The notes beneath the pieces were generated by a model, which made no database searches, was not told the DNA's origin, and saw only the letters and a list, made by a program, of their open reading frames with translations. Below, piece after piece: positions 1-10,033 of a stretch of DNA of 39,800 nt. Origin of the DNA: Cyanophora paradoxa (taxonomy: Eukaryota > Glaucocystophyceae > Cyanophorales > Cyanophoraceae); the NCBI GenBank assembly GCA_004431415.1, contig QPMI01000471.1:1-39800 (forward strand), written 5' to 3'. The translations under genes and the position numbers were made by a program. The first letter of the stretch is position 1. Every line of letters begins with the position of its first letter.

Positions 1-1467
1 GCGGCAGCTCAGGTGTGAGAGGGCTAGGGTTTCCCCGCCCTGGTGGCGGGACTCGAGGGCACCGCACTCCCTGCAGCGTTCCCGCTGCCGGGGCTCCGGA
101 TCCGCGCGCTTCCTGCGAGCGTTGCCAGCCGTATCGTCAGGCGGCGCGTCGGCCTCGCGGTCGCGCGCCCCAGTGCGCTTCGCCTTGGCGCGACGTTCTT
201 TCATGACCTTCGTGATCCCGCACGCCTTCTCCCACTCCGCGTACGCCTGGCATCTGGCGGCCCACGTTTTATGGGCCTGCTCGCCTATGGCCGTCGCCAG
301 CTTGCGCACGACCTGGGCAGCTTTCTTGGCGTCCGGGACGGTCTCGCGGACCATGTCGGTGAGGCCCGCCGGGGGCAGCCCCCGTAGCACGCACATCTGC
401 GCCTGCCGTTCAGCCGCCGTGAGCGTCGGGTCGTTGACTCTCGTGACCTTCAGGGATCTGGAGAGCGCGTGTGGCACTGATCGCTTCTGCGCGCCTTCGA
501 GGGCCTCGCTGACCGTCGCTGCGATGCGTGCTTCCGCAGCGGTGCGCGCCTCCGTCGCCACCGCGCTGGGGCAGGTGAGGACGTGCTCCAGCGTCTCCTC
601 GGGCCCAGTCACAAGCCGGGGCCGGCCTTCGCCATCGATTTCCCGCGTGCTGCAGAGCGCACAGAGTCCTGCCGGGTTCACTTCGCTGTAGAGCTCGGGC
701 GCGTCTCGCTTGCGGACGAGGGCCGTCGCCACCGTACCCATCACGAGTTTCATGTGCGTACCCCGGAAGCAGTTGCTCTCCCGGCTCACCCCGACTCGGC
801 GGGGCCCCATAGCCATCTGATCGTACACGGCCCCATGGTCCACTGGCAGCCGTAGCCACTCCCCGGCCTTGAGCTGGTTCGTCCACGCGAAGTGCGTGTG
901 GTGCGCGTGAAGCACAGCGGCGTGCCGCCGGGGGTCGCCTTCGACTCGCCTGACTATCCCGGTCGGTCCCTCGATCGTCAGCACTGCCGGCATGCTGAAC
1001 TCGGGCGGCAGGAAGATGTTCTCGTCCAGTTCCTCCTGTTCCAGGTGCGCGCCTTGATCGGCCGCTCTGTCGGCGGCGTCGTTTAGCTCGTGCATATCCT
1101 CGTCGCTGTGCGCCTTGACCTTGATAACCGCAGCCGGCCGCTGCCGATCCCGTCCCATCACCAGGGCACGGAACTTGGACCACGCGTACAGCTCAGCGCT
1201 GCACGTGTTCCGGATGTAGTCTCGCATGTGCATATCGTGCGCATTCAGCACGAACTTATCGAACCATGTGCAGACGTTCTGACTGTCCGTGTGCAGGCGC
1301 ACCCCCTGCGCCGCGAGCACGTCGGCGACGATCGCAGCCTGGAGCTCAGCCTTGTTGTTCTCTTGAAGCCCGCGCAGCCGGCCGACGTACGTGCCTGCCC
1401 ATTCCGGGTGGTTCGCCACGGTCCCGTCCGGGAACTCGGCCGGACTCACGACGCCGAGGCCGCGTGC
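1..1467 (-). CDS. LINE RNase H domain and C-terminal zinc knuckle (partial)
   Basis: The minus-strand frame with codons beginning at multiples of three is open from about 1467 to the window edge, some 489 codons without a stop. It contains the second RNase H block ENNKAELQAAI (catalytic Glu), the third as LHTDSQNV (catalytic Asp), and the fourth as ELNDAADRAADQ. These complete the domain begun by WTDGS in the preceding frame. About 150 residues later comes LCALCSTREI...ETLEHVLTCP, a CxxC...HxxxxC knuckle typical of LINE C-termini, and near the edge a second possible knuckle, CRECG. The end of the protein lies outside the window. Confidence 0.75.
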
Positions 1468-3314
1468 GCCCCTTCCGTCTGACCCTTCTTCAGGCTCCCG
1501 TCCGTCCATATCCACTGCTCGAGTTTGCCTGGGCGACGGCCGAGCTTCGCGAGTTCCGCCTCTTCGATCTGCTCCCAATTTGCCAGCATGTGCTGCCAGT
1601 AAACGGTGAGGGTGACCCCTTCCTGCGCCGCCCGGGAGTCCCAGTGGCGCGGCGCTCCGCCCGCGTAGTAGAGCTCGCTCTGCTCTGCTGAATCTGACAC
1701 AGGTTGTGCCTCGTCCCGCGGCTCGGCGCCCGGCGTCGCCGCCGCAGCTACTTCCAGCGCGGCCTGCAGCTCAGCCTCGGCCTCCTGGCTCAGCTGTTCA
1801 CGGAGGAAGCGCTCGTCACCATCCTGTACGGCTTTCACGCGGGCCTGGAGAAGCAGTGCCCTGCGTTTCTCGTCGTCTTGCGTGCGCAGGCCCGGGTCGT
1901 AGTACTCCAAGGTCGGTCGCAGGGCGACCTGCTTGCGCCCGCGCTTCGACATCGTCTCCTGCCCCGCCGCTACCGCCGGCGTCTCCTCCGTCGGTTCGCC
2001 TTCCAAGGCGAGGAGGGTATCCTCCTCCTCCCACCAGCCCTTCCCGTGCGCCCACGAGCCGTCGCACTGACTCATTTCGGGGCAGCGCGACGGAGCATTG
2101 CGCGTGCACCGGTCGTCATGGTGCCAGTACTGCTTTCCTGTCCCCTGCACTGCTGTGTACGTGCTCGTCTGCCCCTCTATTTCGGGGTGCCGGCAGTGAC
2201 CGTCACACCGGCAGTAGAGCCCCTCTTTCTCCGCGTCGGGGTCCGCGCCCTTCGGCACCGGCACCCAGTGCTCCAGCAGGTACTCCGACGCTAGTATGCT
2301 GCCCGTCGCGGACTTGAACGTAATGACTCGCCCCACGTGGGGCTCGGCAGATTCGTCGTGCAGCTGCTCCGCCTCAAACACGGCTACGAACGCGCCCTTC
2401 GTCCACTTCACCTTCCGGGCCCCGCTGGGGAGCGAGGCCATGGCTGACGCGCGCTCTCCCGCCCGCCGCATCGGGTGCCGCAGCTTCTTCCCGTCAACCG
2501 TGAGCGCGTTCGCCACCTCACGCCACCACGCAGGCTCGCTCTTCTGCAGCGTTCCCTTGGGCGCGCCCATGTACAGGTCCTGCCAGGTTCGCAAGGTCTC
2601 GCCGTCCGCTGCTGTCACCGCGTCCATGGTCGTCACGCCCGCCCCGTAAAGGGCAGGGGCCGCGACGCTGAAGACGGCTCTTGGGATGTGCATTGCCACG
2701 ACGTAGCGCCGGTCGAGGCGCTCCGGGTCAGGCCAAGGCTTCGCCCCGGGCAAGGTGCGGAACGCCGCGTAGCGCGCGTGATTCGACATCAGCCGGTACT
2801 TACGGCGCTGCATCTGCGGCATGATCGCCGCCAGGGCGTTTCTGCGGGCGAGGTCGCTGGAGACGGGTGCGTTTAGGAACTCGGTCGGGAGCAGAGGCAC
2901 CCCAAGCTTCTCCTGCAGCGCGCGCACCCGGTGCCGTACAACCCGGGCCAGCAGCGAGCCCTCTGGCGCGCAGAGCCGGATCTGAGCCTCTGTGATTTGC
3001 GCCTCCGCTTGCAGGTGGGCTGTTCGTTTGAGGCTGTACCCCCCGTGGCTCCAGATCGCGTAATTCGTCGTCGAGGCGGCGAGGTTCCCGTGGTGCTTGA
3101 CGACCCGCATCCAAATACGATCGAGTTCCTGGCACTGACTCTCGCTCAGGGTCATGAGCTTCAGGCCGTACGAGATGCGGGCCTGTACTACGGCCTCGAC
3201 AAGGTAGCAGGCCTCGTTCGCGGTGAGCTTCTTGCGTTCTATCAGCGCGACTGCGCCCCGCGCCTGATCGCAGATGTACTGCCACTGACGATCCCAGTTC
3301 AGGTTTGCGCTCAT
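1446..3314 (-). CDS. LINE RT thumb, linker and start of RNase H
   Basis: This segment continues the retrotransposon polyprotein. The opening YMSANLNWDRQW, read across the frame break, is the usual post-RT block FKYLGxxLxxxLxW. The middle is a charged 250-residue linker with two Cys-rich patches (CRCDGHCRH and CTRNAPSRCPEMSQC) that could bind zinc. At the end IWTDGSLKKGQTEG appears, the first catalytic block of RNase H (Asp in WTDGS). The ORF then runs out of frame and stops. The rest of RNase H is in the neighbouring frame from about 1467 downward, again one base out, next to a run of four C on the plus strand at 1469-1472. Confidence 0.75.
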   Translation of the reverse strand: MSANLNWDRQWQYICDQARGAVALIERKKLTANEACYLVEAVVQARISYGLKLMTLSESQCQELDRIWMRVVKHHGNLAASTTNYAIWSHGGYSLKRTAHLQAEAQITEAQIRLCAPEGSLLARVVRHRVRALQEKLGVPLLPTEFLNAPVSSDLARRNALAAIMPQMQRRKYRLMSNHARYAAFRTLPGAKPWPDPERLDRRYVVAMHIPRAVFSVAAPALYGAGVTTMDAVTAADGETLRTWQDLYMGAPKGTLQKSEPAWWREVANALTVDGKKLRHPMRRAGERASAMASLPSGARKVKWTKGAFVAVFEAEQLHDESAEPHVGRVITFKSATGSILASEYLLEHWVPVPKGADPDAEKEGLYCRCDGHCRHPEIEGQTSTYTAVQGTGKQYWHHDDRCTRNAPSRCPEMSQCDGSWAHGKGWWEEEDTLLALEGEPTEETPAVAAGQETMSKRGRKQVALRPTLEYYDPGLRTQDDEKRRALLLQARVKAVQDGDERFLREQLSQEAEAELQAALEVAAAATPGAEPRDEAQPVSDSAEQSELYYAGGAPRHWDSRAAQEGVTLTVYWQHMLANWEQIEEAELAKLGRRPGKLEQWIWTDGSLKKGQTEGAHAASAS

Positions 3315-4572
3315 GTATACCCGAGGAGCTTGAAGTGCTCGTGGGGCTGGCGGACAAGTCCGACGGGGGTACCGTTGATCTTCGGCGGGGAGGGCTGCTT
3401 CTCCTTCTTCTTCGCGGCGGGGTGGGCCCCAGGTTTGCTCTCAACTCGCGACGTGCGTTGTTCCACGTGAAGATCGTCTTCTTTGCGTTGACCTCGATAT
3501 CGTGCAGGCGGAAGAACTCGCCGGCCACGTCGGCCTGGGTCTGCAGCCCCCGCATGCTGCCGCTCATCCACTTCGTGTCGTCGGCGTACGCCACGCCGCT
3601 GACGCGGGCCCGGCCCTCGCGTTCCGCAGCATCGGTCTCCCTCGGGTTCCCCATCACGTACGCCGTGCCCGGCTCCTCCCAGCTCTCGGGGTGGGCATAG
3701 TGCTCTATCGTCTTTGCCGTCTTCTTTCCGTGCTGGCGCTCGTGCTGATCCAGGCGCTCTTGCGCGCAGAGGAGGGCATCGTAGAAGATCAGCCAGTGCA
3801 GCGGCGACTCGACGCCGCCCTGCGGCAGCCCGCACTCGAGCTCGAACTCGTCGGAGAGGCCGTGACCGGAGATTGCCCGCGCCCTGCGGCGCCGGAATAT
3901 GTTCCTGTGGAGTTCGATGTACCCCTCGGGTACGTTTAGCCTCCGCATCGAGAGCTCCATGCTCTCCCACGAGACGGAGTCGTACGCTCGCCTGATATCC
4001 TGCAGCAGGATGTACAGGGGCTTCTTGAACTCCTTCGCGTCCTCGAGGACTGCGTTAAAGACGTGGAGGGCGTCGTCCGTCGAGCAACCAGGTCTGAAGC
4101 CGTAGTTGGCCCCTTTCAGGAGCCCGTTCTGATGGATTGTCCGGGACAGGCGCGCGTTCAGGAGGCCAGTGGTCAGCTTCAGGGCCACCTCCTGCAGGGT
4201 GATCGGTCGCAGGTTATTTTCGATATCCCCGTCCCACTCCCGGCTCTTAGTAATGCCGAGGATGTTGCCCTGACACACGGCGTCCGGCAGGTCCCGGAGG
4301 CGGATCGCTTCAGCCACCAGCGAGAGCAGCAGCTTCCGGCCCCAGTGTACGGGCTCCGCTTCCGTGGCCTCCTCGGCGCTCTCGTCGGCTGGGCTCGGGC
4401 CCTCCGGCGCTGGGCCACCGGCCTCGTCGCCCTTCCCGTCTTTGGGCTTCGGCTTGGGCACCGGCGCCCATAGGAACTTCACCATAGCATATGAGAAGTT
4501 CGACGGCCCGGCTGCCGTGTTTCTTAGCGTTTTAATGTAGTCGCCGAGCTCGCCTTCGTTCGGCACCGACAT
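3311..4572 (-). CDS. LINE reverse transcriptase domain
   Basis: RT fingers and palm are clear. NLRPITLQEVALKL is followed by the GFRPGCSTDDAL block, motif A as LLQDIRRAYDSVSW (the catalytic Asp is in QDIRRAYD), motif B as GLPQGGVESPL, and motif C as VAYADDTKW with the two catalytic Asp residues. This pattern is typical of non-LTR retrotransposons. The reading frame that starts at 4572 stays authentic to about 3430. It then turns into Arg/Ser-rich nonsense, while the overlapping minus-strand frame ending at 3311 continues the thumb sequence, ending in EHFKLLG. A second single-base step joins this to the next segment at 3314. Product: RNA-dependent DNA polymerase for target-primed reverse transcription. 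Confidence 0.85.
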
Positions 4573-7268
4573 GTCGTTTCGGAATAGTGCAGGTCCGCGT
4601 ATGCTTTTGGCTCGTATTCCAGCCTCCAGAAGTCGAGCAGTTCTTTCCCCATGCTATCCTTCAGCGCACTTTCCGGTATTGTCTCTGGGGTGCAGCCCAC
4701 GCGTGGGCGTCGGCGTCGGCACCATTTCCGCCAGTGCTCTTTTAGGAGTCGTTTCACTTCCTCAGGCTCCGTGTAGATTTCATACGTTTTTCCGTCCTTG
4801 GATACACGCGTGATGTGCATGATCGGGCGGTTCCGCGGCTTTTCTAGCACCGCGGCTATATAGGATCCGAGCTGGCGGCCGTCCATGAACTTGTCTAGCC
4901 TCTCTTTTAATGCCCTCTCAACGTCCTCCGCCTGGAGCGCCCGGCGGATTTTCTGCAGGTCGTGCCGCGTCCGGTTTCGCCATACTTTCAGCTCCCGGAA
5001 GAAGGTCGCCCAGTCTTCTTTGAGCTGCCGCCGGTGCATCTCGGCCCAGTCCTCTTGCTGATCAGCCGCGGGGGGTACGGCTGGAACCGGCGCGGGGCTA
5101 CCGCTGCGCGAGCCTTGTGAGCTGTGCGAGCTCGAGTGCGCATACGGGGATCCGGGCGGCGGTGAGCCTTGTTCAGCCCTCGCTTGGCGCCGTTCAGCCG
5201 GACGGAGCGGGAAGGGTCGGAGACCTTCCCTGGCGGTCACGTAGTGCAGCAGCTTCTCGATCGCCTGGACCGTCAGCTCCGACGGGATCCCGCCTGGTTC
5301 CTTCCTCCAGGCAGCGAGAATGCGGGCAACTCTGGCGTCGGCCTTCGCCTGCCACGGCAGGTTGCGCGGCTTGGTCGGCTTCCCCCCTCGGCCCCTCATG
5401 CATAGATGTTCCTTTGCCACCTCCTGAACAAGGCTCGCGCTCGCAGCGTGGATGCGGCTCAGTCGCTCGAGACGCTCTTCCGGCGTGCCCTCGCCGACGG
5501 CGTCGAGGTCCGCCCCGACGGCTTCGCCGAGCTGCCTGTTTAGCTCTCTTTTCAGCTCATCTTTTTCGTTTTGTGTGCGCTTCAGGCCGTCCGGGTCAAA
5601 CACTGGTGGCCCGGGTTTCGGTTCTGGCTTCGGTCCCACCGGCGCTGTCATGCCCGCCTCCTTCAGGTCGAAGTCCGCGAACGCTGGATAGTGGTCTGAG
5701 TCGTGCGGCGCATCGACCCACGCGGGGCACGTGTGCGCGCTGAGGAGCGCGTGATCCAGTGATTCCGAGACCAGCACTGCATCGATGCGCGCCGCGTGCC
5801 AGAGCGCGTCTTTTGGTAGGTCAGCCGGCGTTTCCTCCTCGGCTTCGCGTTCCGCGCCCTCTGACTCGTCTACTCCGTCTGACGGTACAGGTGCCACCGC
5901 CGCCCCGACCGACGCTCCTTGGCCCTTGCTTCCGTGCGGGGTGCGGTGCGTGATCTCGCGTGCTCCGCAGAGAGTTCCGTCATCATGTTTCGCCGCGTGT
6001 GACATCCCGGCGTCGCGCAGGTGCTCACCGGCCGGGCCTGTGAAGATGCGCGCGGGAAGGGTGCTGACGCGAGCGCTCCCGTCGGTCGAGGGGGGCGCAG
6101 CGCCGGCACCCCCGAACGCGAAGCCGGCCCCTGCGAGCGCCGCCGGCAGGGCGCGCGCCAGCGCCTGCGACACCGCCTGAGAGATATCGACATCGGTCTG
6201 CGATGTGGGCGGCGGGTCGGCGGCGGCGCCGTGCACGAAGGGGCGGGACGGTGCGCTCCGCGGGACGAATACAGCACCAGGGACGGCGGCGGTCGCCGTG
6301 GGGACGTGGTGGGACAGGGCCGCGCCGGCGGGGGTGCCGGGGGCCGGCAGCGGGGCAGGGGCCTCGAGCGGCAGGTGCGTGACCTGGGCTGGGGCGGGCC
6401 GCTGCGCGTGCTCGAGCAGGCTCTGGTGCTGCGCCAGCACCATGCGCTGCTGGTCGACGGCGCTCACGAGGGCGCTGAGGTCGCGCGTCAGGGGAGCAAC
6501 CGCTGCCGCGACCGCTGAGGCGGTCGCCTGCTGCACGCTCGCCGCGAGCTGCTGGGTCAGCATCGGGCCGAGCTGTGACAGATCCACCACGGGGGCCGGC
6601 GATCCGGGGCCGGGCAGGACTGCGAGGGGTCCCGCCGGCGGCGCGCGCGAAGCTCGGGCCTCCGGCATGCGAGGTGCGAGCACGGGGGCGGGCTGAGGCG
6701 GCGCGGATCCGGATGCCGGGGTCGACGGCGCGGCCGCGGAACCCCCGCCCGCGGGTGCGGGGGGGGCGGCAGCCGCGTGCGAAGTCTGCTGCAGCAGCCT
6801 CGCTGTCGACGCAGGAGGAGCGGCGGGGCCGCCGGGATGCTGCTGCTCGGCCTGCGCGGAGTGCGAGGCGAGCCCTGGCGCAGGGGCGATCCCGACGGGC
6901 GGCTGCAGATCTGAGGTCGTCTGCAGCTGCGAGCCCGCATCTCCTACCGCTGTAGCTACCGGTGTAGCTGCTGGCGCCTCCGGTTGGCGCGGGTCGGGAG
7001 TGCACTCTGGAACCGCGATGGTCCCGCCCCGAGGCTGCGCGAGTGGCCGTGCGGCCACGGGTCTCGACAACCATGTTGCGTACGGCCGGAACGCTCTGCA
7101 GAGCTCGAGGCGCGACGGCGCACTCGGGTACAACAACTGAAGAGGGGCGGGCAGTCGTGCCTCGGGTACAGCTGCTCTACGTCTACTCGCGGGTTGACCT
7201 AGTAAACTACTTACTATCAATTGGGCCGCTTGGCGCCGGCAGCCTTGGCTCGTAGCCTCGACGTCCAC
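4524..7268 (-). CDS. LINE first segment: Pro/Ala-rich gag-like part plus endonuclease C-terminal part
   Basis: This is 914 codons long. Residues 1-400 are low-complexity Pro/Ala/Gln with a short coiled-coil-like stretch around 235-290, as in some LINE ORF1-like regions. At about residues 490-530 comes a piece that fits the end of an APE-type endonuclease: ARIDAVLVS, then SDHYPAFADF, carrying the family's S-D-H signature. The front of that domain (the catalytic Asn, Glu and GDFN-type motifs) is not found upstream; Pro/Ala-rich sequence runs directly into it, so an internal deletion is likely. Residues 560-900 are charged linker, as is usual before an RT. The frame that encodes the RT starts at about 4575, one base out of step, and the last 20 or so residues of this ORF are probably out-of-frame. 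Confidence 0.6.
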   Translation of the reverse strand: MDVEATSQGCRRQAAQLIVSSLLGQPASRRRAAVPEARLPAPLQLLYPSAPSRLELCRAFRPYATWLSRPVAARPLAQPRGGTIAVPECTPDPRQPEAPAATPVATAVGDAGSQLQTTSDLQPPVGIAPAPGLASHSAQAEQQHPGGPAAPPASTARLLQQTSHAAAAPPAPAGGGSAAAPSTPASGSAPPQPAPVLAPRMPEARASRAPPAGPLAVLPGPGSPAPVVDLSQLGPMLTQQLAASVQQATASAVAAAVAPLTRDLSALVSAVDQQRMVLAQHQSLLEHAQRPAPAQVTHLPLEAPAPLPAPGTPAGAALSHHVPTATAAVPGAVFVPRSAPSRPFVHGAAADPPPTSQTDVDISQAVSQALARALPAALAGAGFAFGGAGAAPPSTDGSARVSTLPARIFTGPAGEHLRDAGMSHAAKHDDGTLCGAREITHRTPHGSKGQGASVGAAVAPVPSDGVDESEGAEREAEEETPADLPKDALWHAARIDAVLVSESLDHALLSAHTCPAWVDAPHDSDHYPAFADFDLKEAGMTAPVGPKPEPKPGPPVFDPDGLKRTQNEKDELKRELNRQLGEAVGADLDAVGEGTPEERLERLSRIHAASASLVQEVAKEHLCMRGRGGKPTKPRNLPWQAKADARVARILAAWRKEPGGIPSELTVQAIEKLLHYVTAREGLRPFPLRPAERRQARAEQGSPPPGSPYAHSSSHSSQGSRSGSPAPVPAVPPAADQQEDWAEMHRRQLKEDWATFFRELKVWRNRTRHDLQKIRRALQAEDVERALKERLDKFMDGRQLGSYIAAVLEKPRNRPIMHITRVSKDGKTYEIYTEPEEVKRLLKEHWRKWCRRRRPRVGCTPETIPESALKDSMGKELLDFWRLEYEPKAYADLHYSETTCRCRTKASSATTLKR

Positions 7269-7280
7269 GACTCGGCAGCG

Positions 7281-8815
7281 ATGCGCTCGGTCGCTTCATT
7301 CGACGCGCTCGACGACGCGGTGCTCGGCGGCGTCCTCGCGCGGCTCGGCCCGCCGGCGCGTGGCGCGCGCGGTCGGTCTGCCGGCGCTTCCGGACATCGT
7401 CGTCGACGGCATTGAGTGGGGATCGCTGCGGTTCGAGGCCGCCCGCGTCGAGGCGCTCACGGATTCGCGGGCGATCCAGCGGGGCACTCTCCGCGTCGCC
7501 GCGGCGCGTCCCTCGAGCTCGAGCTCGCCCGCCGCCTAAGGAAGACGCCGATGCCGCGGACGCTGCGCGCCCTCGGCCGCCTCGCCGTGGCCGCCGCCCT
7601 TGCGTGCTGGGAGGCCGCGGCGGGCTGCGCTCGCTCCGCGTCGCCTGGCGCGTGCCGACTTCCCCGGCCTCGCCGGCGCCATGCAGGAGCACGCCGCCGC
7701 GCTGCTGGAGGCGCTCCTCCTTCCGGCGCCCTCGAGAGCCTCGCCCTCACAGTCGACGGCTGCGGCGCCGGCGACCCGCGCGGCCGGCGGCGCGGCGGGG
7801 CCCGGGCGGCGTTCCACGTCGACGCGGCGGCCGTCGCGCGCTGCGCCGCTTCCCGCCCTCGGGCGCCCTCGCCCTCCCGGGGGCCTCCAGCTGCGCGCCG
7901 CGAGACGCCGCCTCTCCGCCCCTGCCCCGCCTCCGCCGCCTCCAGGTGCCCGCGTACCCCGCCGCCAGGCCACCCGCGCCGCCCCCCGACCTATTCTCCC
8001 CCCCCCTTCCAGGTGGGCCTCGCGAACCAGTACGCGCTGGAGGGCCTGTACCCCCTCCCCCTCGAGTCCCTCTCGGCGGGGCCCCTCCTGGCCCCCGACG
8101 AGCCCTTCGTTCGCCTCGCCGCGAGCCCCGCCGGCCGCTCCCTCCGCACCCTCCGCCTCTGGTACCCTCCTCCGCTCCCCTCGAGCTGTACCCCCTCCGA
8201 ATTCGATCGCAGGCGGAGCGACGGGGGCGCCGTGCTGCTGCCCCGCCGGGCCCTGTCCCACCTCTCCCGCCTCCCCTCTCTGACGGCTTTCGACTTCTGC
8301 GCCTCCCTCGAGGTCCGCGCCCCGTACCCCCCCCCCCCGGCTCCCCCCCCCACACCCGGCCCGACTCTCGCGCGTGCGAAGGCGGGGACGGGGGGAGGAG
8401 CCGCTGGATCTGCCCCCGCGCCTGCGCCGCGCGTGCTTCCGCCTGCAGCTCGCCGACTCGCCCGGCGCCGCCGCCGCCGCCCGCGCCCTCGCCGGCGCCC
8501 TCCGCCGCTGTACCCCTCTGACCGACCTCGAGCTCCGCTTCGGTGGCCCCGTGCGCCCGTACCCTTGAACCTCACCCCCCCTCTCCCCCGCAGAGTTCCT
8601 GGAGCCGCGGGGGGTCCGGGGGTACCCTGTTGGAGCTCCTGGAGGCCGCGGGGCCGCGGCTGAGGCGGGCGCGCCTCGCGCCGCGGGGACGGCGCGCGGC
8701 GGGGGGCGCGGCGCGGCTGCGGCGGGGGGGCGCCGTGGCGCTGCGCTGGCGGCTGCCCTCGAGGCGGACGGCTCTGGCGCGCAGCGGGACGCCCGGTTGT
8801 AGATCCGGAACTAGT
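7281..8815 (+). CDS. Putative spliced host gene, F-box/LRR-like
   Basis: The ATG at 7281 opens a piece reading FDALDDAVLGGVLARLG, which resembles the start of an F-box. In the next frames pieces such as IVVDGIEWGSLRFEA and, further on, LRTLRLW and LTDLELRFGG look like Leu-rich repeats. Continuity needs several frame changes and at least three introns. Candidates are GTACCC...GCAG at about 8162-8212, one starting GTACCC near 8324, and GTACCC...CCGCAG at about 8558-8594. The sequence is very GC-rich, so spurious long ORFs abound in all frames and I do not trust any single one of them. The call rests on codon-sense fragments and repeated splice-site style. It could also be a decayed gene. Confidence 0.35.
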
Positions 8816-8869
8816 TAGCGCATTGTCTAGATATCGATCTTCAATCCGAAAATTCAGAGCGATAGAACG

Positions 8870-9680
8870 AAGAGGGGGCAGGGCGCGGCGGGGCAGGGCG
8901 GGGGTACACGCCGCTCAGAGCAGGTGTGCGTGGGCGCGGCAGCGCGGAGATCGCCGTCGGCGTCGGCGTATCCCCGAAGCCCTCCGCCCGTCGGCCCCGT
9001 ACCCTCGCGAAGGCGCGGCCCGTCGGCATCCTCCCAGAGCGCCCCGTCGGCGTCGGGGTACGCCGCCTCCTCCCCCGCTGCGCCCTCGCGAGTACGCTGC
9101 ACTGTACCCCCGGATCCTTCGTCGCGGGAGCGGTTCTCTTACGAGGGGGTACGAGCGCACGGCCTGGTCGAGCAGCAGGGCGGGGTTAACGTTGGGCCAG
9201 TTCGCAACCCACTGGCGCTCCGTGGTTGCCTCGTTGCCCCAGCCGCGGCGGACTGCGCGCGGGAGGACAGCGTTCAAGGGGGGGGGGGGGGGGGGGGGAC
9301 ACGGGAGAGGGGAGGGAAGGAAAGGGGGGTACTGATGCTCTGGTTCAGGTCGGACACGCGCTTCATGAGGTACTGCGGCGTACCGTCCGGTTGGCCCAGC
9401 GCGAGCGGGGCCCGGATGGGCTGGCCACGGGGTACCTTGTAAAAGTCGGATCCCTGGTTGCCCTTCTCGTATCCTGCGCATCACCTGTACATGTCCGGAA
9501 AGTAATGAATATCATACTAGGATCTATCTCAAAGGCAGAGTATGCGCCGGAGATACTAGGAATTAAATGTAAGAAATAAGGCATCGTCACCTGGCCGATC
9601 AATCCCGGCCGCGTTCTCCTCGCCAGCATGCCCTGCTTCTCGGGGCTCCGGCGAAGGCCTGCGCACGAAGCCAAGCCGCG
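8870..9680 (-). CDS. Putative spliced host gene of unknown function
   Basis: On the minus strand a plausible exon near 9335-9480 encodes GYEKGNQGSDFYKVPRGQ and then ends in YLMKRVSDLNQSI. It stops at GTACCCCCC, and the intron runs through the long C-run (G-run on the plus strand, 9278-9298) to GCAG near 9258. The next exon contains QWVANWPNVNPALLLDQAV, and a further one may hold the repeated ADGALWEDADG stretch. Upstream, a more AT-rich intron ends in TACAG near 9485-9495. No family is recognised. Support is the ordinary protein-like composition of these pieces and consistent splice sites. The gene is interrupted by many low-complexity runs and its ends are uncertain. Confidence 0.3.
9278..9298 (+). 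repeat. Homopolymeric G tract
   Basis: About twenty consecutive G bases, probably the C-rich polypyrimidine part of an intron on the minus strand. It is a likely place for assembly error. Confidence 0.9.
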
Positions 9681-9760
9681 GCCGGAGCCGTCCGTCAGAC
9701 GATCGCGAGCTCAGAGAGGATACGAAAGATCTAGATAAGCTCGAGATAGCTATATCTACT

Positions 9761-9897
9761 GTTATGGACGCGTTGCGACCCGGACCCAGCCGGAGACACT
9801 AGCCTCTCGCGAGATGGCCTATTGGTAGAACTGCCGCCTTGACACCCCTTAGTCGTTGGTTCGACTCCGGCTGGGTCGGGTCGCACGCGTCCATAAC
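9761..9897 (+). repeat. tRNA-derived repeat, copy 1, inside a 31-33-bp palindrome
   Basis: The core carries a good Pol III A-box, TGGCCTATTGG (9815-9825), and a perfect B-box, GGTTCGACTCC (9858-9868), at tRNA-like spacing. The T-arm can pair (GTTGG with CCGGC). The anticodon stem does not pair well, so I call it tRNA-derived rather than a working tRNA. It is flanked by a long inverted repeat: 9761-9793 pairs with 9867-9897 over about 31 positions with few mismatches, an arm far longer than a tRNA acceptor stem. Confidence 0.55.
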
Positions 9898-9941
9898 ATG
9901 TTGCGTGCAGTGTGAGGACCCGGGATGATTCGGGAATCACT

Positions 9942-10033
9942 GCCTCTCGCGAGATGGCCTATTGGTAGACTGCGCTTGACACCCTTAGTCGTTGGTTCGA
10001 CTCCGCTGGGTCCGGGTCGCAACGCGTCATAAC
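9942..10033 (+). repeat. tRNA-derived repeat, copy 2 (shortened)
   Basis: A second copy of the same core, with A-box 9955-9965 and B-box 9994-10004, lies about 140 bp downstream of the first. It lacks the upstream palindromic arm but keeps the downstream arm ending in GCGTCATAAC. It differs from copy 1 mainly by loss of single bases. This is consistent with a SINE-like or tandemly duplicated tRNA pseudogene. Confidence 0.5.

Larger units (their letters stand above)
1..7268 (-). mobile_element. Non-LTR (LINE-type) retrotransposon, frameshifted, open at left edge
   Basis: Minus-strand coding segments follow one another in LINE order: a Pro/Ala-rich first part with a coiled stretch, the end of an AP-endonuclease-like domain, a reverse transcriptase with the box YADD, a long linker, an RNase H domain and a C-terminal CxxC...HxxxxC knuckle. 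Family knowledge: RNase H after the RT is found in several LINE clades, including I-like elements and algal Dualen/RandI elements. The frame changes near 4570, 3430, 3314 and 1470, each time as if one base were missing. The last frame is still open at position 1, so the 3' end lies outside. Neither a poly(A) tail nor target-site duplications can be seen. The 5' limit is set only by the first ATG at 7268. The copy is probably inactive because of the endonuclease deletion, whatever the cause of the frameshifts. Confidence 0.85.

Noticed and set aside
410-1183. 257-codon minus-strand frame
   Set aside because: It is a shadow of the LINE frame that contains RNase H and the zinc knuckle; composition is Arg/Gly-rich without domains.
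7412-8663. Several 200-415-codon frames on both strands
   Set aside because: These are Pro/Arg/Ala translations of GC-rich DNA with no stops by composition; only scattered pieces look like protein.
9803-9880. Functional tRNA gene
   Set aside because: A- and B-boxes are good but the anticodon and D stems pair poorly in both copies.
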